Of a stretch of DNA of 64,000 nucleotides, positions 41,607-49,254 are shown one piece after another. Position numbers and translations under genes: made by a program. The stretch is from contig JANOJL010000060.1 in assembly GCA_031418715.1 (NCBI GenBank), positions 1-64,000 of the forward strand, in the 5' to 3' direction. The notes beneath the pieces are model-generated. The model was not told where the DNA came from and ran no database searches. It was given only the letters and a program-made list of their open reading frames with translations. Positions within the stretch are counted from its first letter, which is position 1, and each line of letters opens with the position of its first letter. Source of the DNA: JANMDU01 sp031418715 (lineage in GTDB: Bacteria; Pseudomonadota; Gammaproteobacteria; Burkholderiales; Burkholderiaceae_C).

Positions 41607-43359
41607 TTGACATCACGTTCTTGGCAATCACGATTTGCGCGAAGAAGTAAGCCCCCAAAACCCAAAGCTGGCTCAGGGCAATCGGCGACACGAATTTGTT
41701 GATCGCTAGCAACGAATCGGAGGCCATGAAGAAGAGACTACCGACTGCGACCCATTTTGAAGAAGTCGTTTTCAGCTCAACAGCTCGCCCTATTGCTTGT
41801 GCGCCCATCAACGAGATGAAGAGGATGTACACGGCGACGGGGATTTGTAGGCCTGCGCTTAAGTTGGGGAGCAAGCAAGCGTACATCACTGCGCCGTAGA
41901 TGAGGCTGGCAGCGAGCACGGGCTTGCTGGGGAACCAGCTGACGCCACGCTTGAAGAGGGCGATATAGAACAGATGGGCGATGAGGAAGCTGGCCAAGCC
42001 TTGGATGAAGAAGCCGGGAAACATGAGCCATACGTCTCCGGCGACTGAGAAGGCAAGCGCTGCCATGAGGAGCGTTTTCTCAAGATTTTTTAAGCCTTTT
42101 TGGCCTTTCGCCGTTATATAATAAGCGCAGAATGCTATAAAAATAAGAGCAAAGCCTACGCCGAGTGGTTTGAAGATGCGATGCACGATGAGCCATGTAT
42201 CCGCCGCTGAGCCGCCAGAGGCTTGCGCGAAGCAAGCCGATGCGGTGGCGATCACTGCCGCCCAGCCAGCCGCACCGAGCCAAGGGTTCAGCCGGGCTTG
42301 CAGCACCGCACCGGTCAGCCAAAGCAGTGCGCAAAGCGACGCGACGCAGACGAACTGCATACCCTGCCCCATGCCATCGGCTACCCAAAGAAAGGCCGCC
42401 ACACCAGCCAGCATCAAACCAAAGCTGATCGCGCCAAACCAGTTCGCCGCGCGACTGGCAGGCGCTTCGTATTTGCTGCGCACGGCTTCAATGTCAAACT
42501 CAGGCTTTGGAAACCTCGAAGCCACATCTGCAGGCCGCCAGCCCGGCGGCTTGATGAAGACGCGAAGCTTATCTGCCCAGCTTTGCGTGTACCAAGCATC
42601 TTTGAAAAGGCTTGAATAGACTTCAGCATTCGCCCAAAGCGGATCCCAGCTTTTCAAAGGGCTACGCGTACCGTAAACGCATTTTTCGTCTTCCTCTTTG
42701 AAGCTGCCAAAGATCCGATCCCAGATGATGAGCACGCCGCCGTAGTTGCGATCCACATAGCGATCGTTCACCGCGTGGTGCACCCGGTGATTCGATGGCG
42801 AGCAAAACCACCGATCAAACCAACCGAGCTTGGGCACATGCTCGGTGTGCACCCAAAACTGATAGAGTAAATCAATCAGCGCGACAATGCCAAAAACCTC
42901 GGGCGGCACGCCCGCGAGCGCCATTGGCACATAGAAAACCCAGCCCAGCAAGGCCCCGGAAGAGGTTTGCCGCAGCGCGGTAGAAAGGTTGTAGTCTTGG
43001 CTTTGGTGATGCACCACATGCGCCGCCCAAAGAATGGCACTCTCATGACCCATGCGGTGCAGCCAGTAGTAGCAAAGATCATAAAAAATCAGCGCGAGCA
43101 CCCAGCCATACCAAGTGTTCCAAAACTCTTTCGCTACATCCAGCGGCACGAGGGAGAGGCTCGCATACACAGCGGTATACACGCCCACACGTAGCAAGCG
43201 CGTGAAGACGGCGGTGAACTGGCTCATCATCCCCAGGCCAATGCTATTGATGGCATCTTGCAAGCGATACGTATTGCGGCCTTTGGCGATGCCCCAAGCG
43301 TATTCGATGGCGATCAGGAGGAAGAAAACTGGCGTGGCGAGAACGATGACTTTACCCAT
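41563..43359 (-). CDS. Sterol desaturase/alkylglycerol monooxygenase-like domain fused to YhhN lysoplasmalogenase domain
   Basis: A 598-residue polytopic membrane protein with two enzyme domains. The N-terminal half is a di-iron fatty acid hydroxylase with the histidine boxes HRMGH, HVVHH, HTEH and NHRVHH (about residues 105-200); its closest functional model is alkylglycerol monooxygenase (TMEM195). The C-terminal third is a YhhN/TMEM86 lysoplasmalogenase domain (FSVAGDVWLMFPGFFIQGLASF, GSLFFMASDSLLAINKF). Both families act on ether lipids, so the fusion suggests one protein breaking down ether phospholipids or plasmalogens. That link is inference. A PRC copy (42101-42151) is translated as FIAFCAYYITAKG between the domains. 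Confidence 0.85.
   Translation of the reverse strand: MGKVIVLATPVFFLLIAIEYAWGIAKGRNTYRLQDAINSIGLGMMSQFTAVFTRLLRVGVYTAVYASLSLVPLDVAKEFWNTWYGWVLALIFYDLCYYWLHRMGHESAILWAAHVVHHQSQDYNLSTALRQTSSGALLGWVFYVPMALAGVPPEVFGIVALIDLLYQFWVHTEHVPKLGWFDRWFCSPSNHRVHHAVNDRYVDRNYGGVLIIWDRIFGSFKEEDEKCVYGTRSPLKSWDPLWANAEVYSSLFKDAWYTQSWADKLRVFIKPPGWRPADVASRFPKPEFDIEAVRSKYEAPASRAANWFGAISFGLMLAGVAAFLWVADGMGQGMQFVCVASLCALLWLTGAVLQARLNPWLGAAGWAAVIATASACFAQASGGSAADTWLIVHRIFKPLGVGFALIFIAFCAYYITAKGQKGLKNLEKTLLMAALAFSVAGDVWLMFPGFFIQGLASFLIAHLFYIALFKRGVSWFPSKPVLAASLIYGAVMYACLLPNLSAGLQIPVAVYILFISLMGAQAIGRAVELKTTSSKWVAVGSLFFMASDSLLAINKFVSPIALSQLWVLGAYFFAQIVIAKNVMSINPAQTNHLPTSVA
42101..42151 (+). repeat. PRC repeat inside the oxygenase fusion gene (antisense to the gene)
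   Basis: Reads TTTCGCCGTTATATAAT, AAGCGCAGAA, TGCTATAAAAATAAGAGCA. It is translated in the same antisense frame as the folM copy. Confidence 0.75.
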
Positions 43360-43419
43360 GCATTAGATTATCTTTCGATGCGATTCATTTGCATGCGGTG
43401 TTTTCCTAGGGTTCTTTTT

Positions 43420-43542
43420 GTCTGTGCTGGCCGGCTGCGCTTGGGTTATCTCCCCCAGCGAAGTAAAGGGGGAATGCGGGCGCAGCACGCAGGAGGAGAT
43501 TCGCGAAGGGGGAGAGCCCAAGCGCAGGCGGCCAGCACAGAC
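43420..43542. repeat. Long imperfect inverted repeat with nested hairpin
   Basis: The outer arms (about 43420-43456 and 43508-43542) begin GTCTGTGCTGGCCG and are complementary over about 35 bases with few mismatches. The about 50-base loop contains CCCCC/GGGGG pairs for an inner hairpin. CCTAGG flanks both sides. It could be a terminator for the DSD1-type gene or an intergenic repeat unit of the genome. No reading frame is evident. Confidence 0.75.
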
Positions 43543-43555
43543 CTAGGCACGCCAA

Positions 43556-44728
43556 TTACGTTAGACATCCCCGAGAGGTAACGGCAATGATCCGCTCAAC
43601 ATGCCCAGAAACCAAACCACCTCGAACGCCGATCATCACATCATGCAAATTGACCGTCGGATCACAATGGCCGGGAATCAGCCAGACCGTATCGCCGATC
43701 TCAGGCAAAGTAGAGCCGCGCAAAATGCCATGCTCATCGCCGCCGTTGAAAAATTGCCAATCTGCGCTGTGCCCTGCCCAGACGGTGGGCAAACCAGAAT
43801 CAATCGCATGGCTTTTGTGGCCTGCGTCAATGATGCTGCGATCATCACTTGAAGTCGTTTGTCGGCTGATCACTTGTGATTTCACAAACAACGCATGCTC
43901 AAAGCGCGGCATGTTCGCATCAACCTCATTCGCTGCGTAATCAGCATCCATGAAGAGATACGAACCCGCTTGCAGCTCACCATATAAGCCGCTAGCGGCC
44001 TCATGCGCGAAGCTGCCTGTGCCCGCGCCCGTGATGAGGGACACCTCAAAACCAGCGGTATTCAGCGCAGCTTTTGTATCGCTCACTTTTTCCATCACCT
44101 GCGCCATCGCAGCAGCGCGTTCCGTGGCGCTTCGCAGATGCTGCGCCCGCCCGTGATACGCCTGCAAACCAGCGAATCGCAACTCAGCGTGCTTCGCAAT
44201 TTCTTGCGCCAAAACCACCGTCGCTTCGCCTGGCGCCACACCGCAGCGCTGCTGCCCCACATCGATTTCAATGAACACCGGTAGCCTAGAAGTACCCGCA
44301 TGCGAGCGCATCGCCTGTGCAAGCACGCGAATGCCATGCAAGCTGTCCGCAGCCACAGAAAGCTTGAAACTTGAAGCGTTTTGGGCTGTTTGCCGTTGTA
44401 TTATCTGCGCAAGATGCTCACATTTTGATAGTGATGTAACGACGTTGCTGATGTAAATATCCATCACACCCTGCTCTGCCAACGCCGCCGCTTCCGATAC
44501 TTTTTGCACACACACGCCCACTGCGCCAGCTTGCATTTGCAAGTTTGAGAGCTCAGCAGATTTGTGCATCTTGGCATGCGGGCGGAACTTGATATTTTTC
44601 GCATCGACGAAATCTTGCATGGCCAGCAGATTGCGCTCCATCGCATCCAGATCGATCACCAAAGCTGGCGTGTCAATCGCGGCCACGCTTTGGCCGATCA
44701 GTAAATTTAGAGTAGTTAAATCACGCAT
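43556..44728 (-). CDS. DSD1-family PLP enzyme (D-threonine aldolase/D-serine dehydratase-like)
   Basis: A fold-type III PLP protein of the alanine-racemase-like group. The PLP lysine lies in FRPHAKMHKSAE (about residue 53). PVFIEIDVGQQRCGV and the late GHCDPTVNLHD, whose His and Cys bind a metal in DSD1 enzymes, support a D-amino-acid aldolase or dehydratase. The ATG at 44728 (MRDLTTLNLL) overlaps the phosphatase stop by eight bases. The exact substrate, D-threonine, D-serine or a beta-hydroxy-D-amino acid, is open. A PRC copy is read as SLSKCEHLAQIIQ near residue 100. Confidence 0.85.
   Translation of the reverse strand: MRDLTTLNLLIGQSVAAIDTPALVIDLDAMERNLLAMQDFVDAKNIKFRPHAKMHKSAELSNLQMQAGAVGVCVQKVSEAAALAEQGVMDIYISNVVTSLSKCEHLAQIIQRQTAQNASSFKLSVAADSLHGIRVLAQAMRSHAGTSRLPVFIEIDVGQQRCGVAPGEATVVLAQEIAKHAELRFAGLQAYHGRAQHLRSATERAAAMAQVMEKVSDTKAALNTAGFEVSLITGAGTGSFAHEAASGLYGELQAGSYLFMDADYAANEVDANMPRFEHALFVKSQVISRQTTSSDDRSIIDAGHKSHAIDSGLPTVWAGHSADWQFFNGGDEHGILRGSTLPEIGDTVWLIPGHCDPTVNLHDVMIGVRGGLVSGHVERIIAVTSRGCLT
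44383..44434 (+). repeat. PRC repeat inside the DSD1-type gene (antisense to the gene)
   Basis: Reads GCCGTTGTATTATC, TGCGCAAGA, TGCTCACATTTTGATAGTG. Its right half shares GCTCACATTTTGATAGT with the copy at 46026-46068. Confidence 0.75.
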
Positions 44729-45374
44729 GCTGCTCATCCAAACCTGCATTCAAATGACTCGTATCGCTCCATCCCACTAAGCTCAAATGCTCGCCATTCC
44801 ACAAAACGCGGTTGATGCTCGCGTTGCCCAGCTGCCATGTGCGCGGCGCTTGCAGATCAAGTTGCGTCGCTTCACGATAAATAATGTCCATCACGCCGCC
44901 GTGGCTCACGATCACCAGATGCTTTCCAGCGTATTGCGCCACCAGCCGTTGTATGCACTGCGCCACGCGCTCCCGAAAAATGAGCAAGCTCTCGCCGCCT
45001 GCCGGTGCAAAGTCTGGCACACGCTTGCGCCACAGTAAGGCTTGCTCGGGATGCTGCGCTTCAATTTCAGTAAAGGTCTTGCCTTGAAAAAAACCAAATT
45101 CGCGTTCACGCAAACCTTGATCAATCACCACGTTCAAACCATGTGGCTGCGCCACAGCCTGCGCTGTCGCGTACGCGCGGGAAAGATCGCTGCTCACAAT
45201 GGCATCAATGCCCTCGGAGGCCAGCGCGATACCCGCTTGGCTGGCTTGCCAGCGGCCTTTCTCGTTCAGGCTGATATCCAGCTGGCCTTGGATGCGGGTG
45301 TCCACATTCCAAGCGGTTTCTCCGTGGCGGATGGCGGTGATTCGGGTGATAAGGGGAACAGAAGTGTCAGGCAT
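44721..45374 (-). CDS. Histidine phosphatase family protein (GpmB/CobC-like)
   Basis: A 217-residue phosphoglycerate-mutase-like phosphatase. The catalytic His lies in TAIRHGETAWN (about residues 12-22), the acid-base Glu in REREFGFFQG, and the second His in VIVSHGGVMD. RIQGQLDISLNEKG is typical of GpmB/CobC. A phosphatase is more likely than a true mutase, but the substrate is unknown. It probably heads a two-gene unit with the overlapping DSD1-type gene. Confidence 0.88.
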   Translation of the reverse strand: MPDTSVPLITRITAIRHGETAWNVDTRIQGQLDISLNEKGRWQASQAGIALASEGIDAIVSSDLSRAYATAQAVAQPHGLNVVIDQGLREREFGFFQGKTFTEIEAQHPEQALLWRKRVPDFAPAGGESLLIFRERVAQCIQRLVAQYAGKHLVIVSHGGVMDIIYREATQLDLQAPRTWQLGNASINRVLWNGEHLSLVGWSDTSHLNAGLDEQHA

Positions 45375-45418
45375 ACGCTGACTTTAGCCGGAAAATTACG
45401 CCTTCTCGAAGCAGGATT

Positions 45419-46093
45419 TCAGCGAGGGATTTCAATGTTCACCAAGCGCTTGCCTTGCGGCGGCTTGGGAAAGCCTTGCACTGCGGCAGCGAGCATCGCG
45501 GGCAACACAGCCTCATCATCCGCCCAACGGCCTTCGTGGCGCGCCTGCGTCTCGTACACCACGCGGTTGTCTTTGGTATCGCGAATCAGCAGCGAGACCT
45601 CGCGCACATACCAAGGCATTTCTACGCGCGGAAAGATCGGCGTATAAATCACGAGACCTGAACCCGTGACGACATAATCGCGCCCAGCCAGACCCCAGCC
45701 ATGGCCCCCCCAAGGATCAATCGGATCCCAAGGCCCGCGCCCTAAACGCTGAATACTCGCCGTCACTTGCACCGTGTAGGCCGCGGCATCATTGCTTGAC
45801 GGCAGCGGCTTGGCTTGAAAACCAAGTTTTCCCAACTGTGAGGCCGCCATCATCTCAAGTTTGTTGCGACGTACAGCGGCCACATCTTCCAAATTTTGCT
45901 GTGAAGGCAGTTGCTCAAACCGCCAACTTGAGCCCGCCGCTGGGGCAGCTTCAAGCTTAGAAAATGCGGCCACTTGGCTGTCCACAATGCGCATACCAGA
46001 GCAACCTGTGAGCAACACGCTCACAAGTATTACTATCAAAATGTGAGCGATCCACGCAGGAAATACAACAGAGAAACCCCTCAAACGTCTCAA
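45419..46093 (-). CDS. DUF4136 lipoprotein
   Basis: A putative outer-membrane lipoprotein with a DUF4136 domain (FEQLPSQQNLEDVAAVRRNK, AYTVQVTASIQRLG, VRDTKD-like stretch before VVYETQARHEG). Function unknown. Start choice is uncertain: TTG at 46093, eleven bases past the ttcA stop, gives MRRLRGFSVVFPAW, a hydrophobic core and the lipobox LLTGC. The upstream ATG at 46186 would overlap ttcA by 83 bases and put over 60 residues before the lipobox. Part of the hydrophobic signal core (WIAHILIVI) is encoded by a PRC repeat. Confidence 0.75.
   Translation of the reverse strand: MRRLRGFSVVFPAWIAHILIVILVSVLLTGCSGMRIVDSQVAAFSKLEAAPAAGSSWRFEQLPSQQNLEDVAAVRRNKLEMMAASQLGKLGFQAKPLPSSNDAAAYTVQVTASIQRLGRGPWDPIDPWGGHGWGLAGRDYVVTGSGLVIYTPIFPRVEMPWYVREVSLLIRDTKDNRVVYETQARHEGRWADDEAVLPAMLAAAVQGFPKPPQGKRLVNIEIPR
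46026..46068 (-). repeat. PRC repeat encoding part of the DUF4136 signal peptide
   Basis: On the minus strand: GTATTTCC, TGCGTGGATC, GCTCACATTTTGATAGTAA. The left half is diverged. Its right half closely matches the copy in the DSD1-type gene. Confidence 0.6.
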
Positions 46094-46103
46094 AAATCCG
46101 TCT

Positions 46104-47072
46104 TCAAACGAATCGGATAATTTGTGCGGCTGCGTCACCAGCACTGGGGCTGCCGCAAGACTCGTTGGTGTCGTCAAATGATTCATGGTCAAACCCCTTA
46201 TCGCCATCGGGCATGGCGGCGCCATTTGCTTTGAGGCTCTTGAAGTCGTGAAGTTTCGCATCCATCAGATGCGAGGGCACGATGTTTTGTAACGCATGGA
46301 GCATGTTGTCCAAGCGCCCGGGATACTTGCGCTGCCACTCTTTGAGCATATTGCCCACCTGCTTGCGCTGCAAATTCTCTTGGCTGCCGCACAAGTTGCA
46401 AGGAATGATCGGGTATTGCTGCCATTCGCTATAGCGCACGATATCGCGCTCGTCCACATAAGCCAAGGGTCGGATCACGATGTGGCCGCCATTGTCGCTT
46501 TGCAGCTTGGCTGGCATGCCCTTTAATCTGCCGCCAAAAAACATATTAAGGAACAAAGTTTGCAAGATGTCATCACGGTGATGACCAAGCGCAATCTTGG
46601 TGCATTTCAATTCATCGGCCACGCGATACAAAATGCCTCGGCGCAAGCGACTGCAAAGCGAGCAAAGCGTCTTGCCCTCCGGAATTTTGTCCATGACGAT
46701 GGAATAGGTATCTTGCGCCTCAATGTGAAATTCCACGCCTTTTTGCTTCAAATAAGCAGGCAACACATCTTCGGGGAAACCGGGCTGCTTTTGATCTAAA
46801 TTGACTGCAATGATCTCAAAATCAATGGGGGCGCGCTCTTGCATTTTGAGCAAAATATCCAACATCGTGAAGCTGTCTTTGCCGCCCGAGAGGCAGACCA
46901 TCACACGGTCGCCTTGCTCGATCATGTTGTATTCGACAATCGCCTGCCCCACTTGGCGGCACAAGCGCTTTTCTAGCTTGTTGTTTTCAAAGGCCTCGCG
47001 CGTGACTTTTTCACGGCGTGTCGTGTCGTCAATCTGGTGAAGATCAGATGGGTGCTCAAGAATGATGTTCAT
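46104..47072 (-). CDS. ttcA: tRNA 2-thiocytidine(32) synthetase TtcA
   Basis: ATP-dependent, iron-sulfur tRNA thiolase that makes s2C32. The PP-loop is MVCLSGGKDSFTMLDIL (about residues 58-74). Two CxxC motifs, CSLCSRLRRG and PCNLCGSQEN, supply cluster ligands. The C-terminal extension after NIVPSHLMD is long and acidic (GDKGFDHESFDDTNESCG). 322 residues. Divergent from the 7TM sensor gene by about 20 bases. A second, broken copy of part of this gene lies at 49065-49185. Confidence 0.96.
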   Translation of the reverse strand: MNIILEHPSDLHQIDDTTRREKVTREAFENNKLEKRLCRQVGQAIVEYNMIEQGDRVMVCLSGGKDSFTMLDILLKMQERAPIDFEIIAVNLDQKQPGFPEDVLPAYLKQKGVEFHIEAQDTYSIVMDKIPEGKTLCSLCSRLRRGILYRVADELKCTKIALGHHRDDILQTLFLNMFFGGRLKGMPAKLQSDNGGHIVIRPLAYVDERDIVRYSEWQQYPIIPCNLCGSQENLQRKQVGNMLKEWQRKYPGRLDNMLHALQNIVPSHLMDAKLHDFKSLKANGAAMPDGDKGFDHESFDDTNESCGSPSAGDAAAQIIRFV

Positions 47073-47095
47073 TCTGCTATTGTCTCATTTTGACC

Positions 47096-48988
47096 ATGTT
47101 TGCATCCTTTCCACCCCATCGCATCAACTGCGGGCTTAGCTCCCGGGTGGCAAGCGCTTTGGCAAATATCGCCCATCTGTGCTTGGCAATTGTGATCGGA
47201 TCACTGGGCTGCGTGACGGCTTGGGCGCAAACGCCCGCAGCCATCAGCCCCACTTGGGCAGTGGCGATTGATCGCATTGAAATCCTGGCCGGTGTCGATT
47301 CCAAGCTCACGCTCGAGCAAGTGCATGAAGGCCAGGGCGGCGCCTTCAAAGCACAGCAAAGCTTAGAACTTGAAGACCCCAGTTGGTCGAAGAGCCTTTG
47401 GGCTAAGGTTTACCTGCGCCCGGTGGCTGTGTCAGGGCAGGCTGCGGCTCTGGGCAGCGTGCTTGAGATCAGCAAGCCTTATGTGGCCGATATCGCACTT
47501 TTTTCGCCTCGACTGGCCGATGCGGGGTGGCAATGGTCCGCCCAGCAGCGTGGCCTGCGCCATCCAGTCAGTGAGGGGGCCATTCGCAGCCAATATCTGC
47601 TGTTCCATCTGCCATCGGCTAGCGTTTTAGCCGACCAGCCGGAGGCCATGCGCTTTGTGTTGCTCCGCGTTCAGCATCGGTTGCCGTTGTCGTTCGCGGT
47701 TGAGGCTTTGCCCGTCACTGAAGCGCTCTCCCGATCCTATCTGCGGATATGGCTGCTCGGCATGGCTTTGGGCGCGATTGCGTTGGTCTGCGTTATCACG
47801 GCCGCTCTGGCTTGGCTTCATCGAGACAGCGCCTATGCTTGGTATGCGGCCTACGCTGGTTCAGCTTGGCTCTTGTGCACCAGCTTGACCGGTTTCTCGC
47901 ATCACATCATGTGGCCGGTTGGCGGCGACTGGCCGCTCAGCGCCATCCCCTTGTGGGGCTTACTGGCGATGGTCAGCAAGCTGCAGTTTTGCCGTAAGGT
48001 TTTTTTACGGCCCGATCAAGATGCATGGCTGCACTGGTCGAGTTTGATCTTGGGTATCGTGAGCGTATTGGTTGGCTTAGGTTACATCCTGCAAAACGGC
48101 TATTGGACGGCGTTCACTCTTGCTTGTTTTGCGCTGATCGCTGCCTGTCTCTTATTGAGCGTAATCATCGGCGTGTGGGGTGGCATTCAAAACAAAGCGC
48201 TGAGCAAGATCTGGCTCGTTGTTTTTACACCGGTCATTGCGACCCTCTCCTACCGCCTGCTCGAAGCCGTAGGTTGGGTTCAAGCCCACGGCTTTGCCTT
48301 CTCAACGGGAATTTACATCCTGTGCCTTGAAGTGATCGTCATGGGTATTGCGATTTTGTGGTTCGCCCGTAACCGGCAAGGTACAAAAGATCGCCTGCTG
48401 ACACTGGCCAGCACCGATCCGCTCACTGGATTTTTAGACGGCAAGAATTTTGCGAAAGACCTGCGACAGGCTTGGGACGAGGCCAAACAAACGGGTACCG
48501 ATGTCAGCTTGGTCTACGTGTCATTGCAAGAAAAAAAGCCCAGCGATCGCTTGCTCAAGCGCAGCGTCAGAATTTTGCGCACCGTCACCAACGAGGATGA
48601 TTACCTGGCCAGACTGGACGAGCGCACCCTCGCCTTGCTGCTACCGGGTTTCGGGCTGGGTGACGATCTCAACGCCATCCTCTCGCGTGTCGTCGCTCTT
48701 GGCTTGATCCCAGACCCCGCCGATCGCAAGCACCCAACCGTGCAAATGCGCATTGCGGCCGTCAGCCGCCGCCACTACGAGATGAACCCAAGCCAGCTCG
48801 ATGCCGATCTGCGTGCGTTTTTGGCCTACGATCAAGGCTGGGAGAGAAAATCCATCCGCTTTCTGCCGCGCCGCTCAAGTAACAGCCGCCCGAGTTTTGT
48901 CAACACCGATGCGATGGAAGAAGTCTGGAATCAAGCTTTGAACGTTGAAACGCGCACCAAAGACGGCGCATTGAAAAAATCCATTTAA
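47096..48988 (+). CDS. 7TMR-DISM sensor with degenerate GGDEF domain
   Basis: A 630-residue inner-membrane receptor. It has a signal peptide (about residues 15-45, ending AWAQ), a periplasmic 7TMR-DISM extracellular domain (about 50-210), seven membrane helices (about 220-420) and a cytoplasmic GGDEF-like domain from LTLASTDPLTGFLDGKNFA. Where diguanylate cyclases have (G/S)GDEF, this protein reads ARLDERTLALLLPG, so the active-site Gly-Gly-Asp/Glu is lost and cyclase activity is unlikely. It may bind GTP or act by protein contact. The ATG at 47096 is preferred to the TTG at 47090. Confidence 0.85.
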   Translation: MFASFPPHRINCGLSSRVASALANIAHLCLAIVIGSLGCVTAWAQTPAAISPTWAVAIDRIEILAGVDSKLTLEQVHEGQGGAFKAQQSLELEDPSWSKSLWAKVYLRPVAVSGQAAALGSVLEISKPYVADIALFSPRLADAGWQWSAQQRGLRHPVSEGAIRSQYLLFHLPSASVLADQPEAMRFVLLRVQHRLPLSFAVEALPVTEALSRSYLRIWLLGMALGAIALVCVITAALAWLHRDSAYAWYAAYAGSAWLLCTSLTGFSHHIMWPVGGDWPLSAIPLWGLLAMVSKLQFCRKVFLRPDQDAWLHWSSLILGIVSVLVGLGYILQNGYWTAFTLACFALIAACLLLSVIIGVWGGIQNKALSKIWLVVFTPVIATLSYRLLEAVGWVQAHGFAFSTGIYILCLEVIVMGIAILWFARNRQGTKDRLLTLASTDPLTGFLDGKNFAKDLRQAWDEAKQTGTDVSLVYVSLQEKKPSDRLLKRSVRILRTVTNEDDYLARLDERTLALLLPGFGLGDDLNAILSRVVALGLIPDPADRKHPTVQMRIAAVSRRHYEMNPSQLDADLRAFLAYDQGWERKSIRFLPRRSSNSRPSFVNTDAMEEVWNQALNVETRTKDGALKKSI

Positions 48989-49064
48989 CACGTTCGATCG
49001 CCCTGCGATTCACCGATCTTGCACGCCTGCATCGCTCTGCGCGCCGTCTCGGCTGGTTGTACCA

Positions 49065-49185
49065 CAAGCTTCATCGGTGTCGTCAACGCATGGAGCATGT
49101 TGCCCAATTGCTTGCGCTGCAAATTTTCTTAACTGCCGCACAAGTTGCAAGGAATGATCGGGTATTGCTGCCATTCGCTATATTG
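49065..49185 (-). pseudogene. Duplicated fragment of ttcA
   Basis: About 95 bases (from about 49090) are nearly identical to the ttcA segment around 46345-46435, which encodes the second CxxC region; an outer part (TGTCGTCAA, CGCATGGAGCATGTTG) matches other ttcA spots, so the fragment is a mosaic. It is not translatable as a gene. Its identity with ttcA ends at a PRC-like palindrome (GCTATATTGATAGC). Confidence 0.75.
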
Positions 49186-49193
49186 ATAGCAAA
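49177..49193 (+). repeat. Partial PRC palindrome at the end of the ttcA fragment
   Basis: GCTATATTGATAGCAAAA resembles the right arm of PRC. The ttcA-like sequence changes exactly at its first GCTATA. Confidence 0.4.
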
Positions 49194-49254
49194 ACTCACC
49201 GCTCAGATGCAGCCAAATCATCTTGAGGCTTCGGCCTATGCGAATCCAGAGCTC

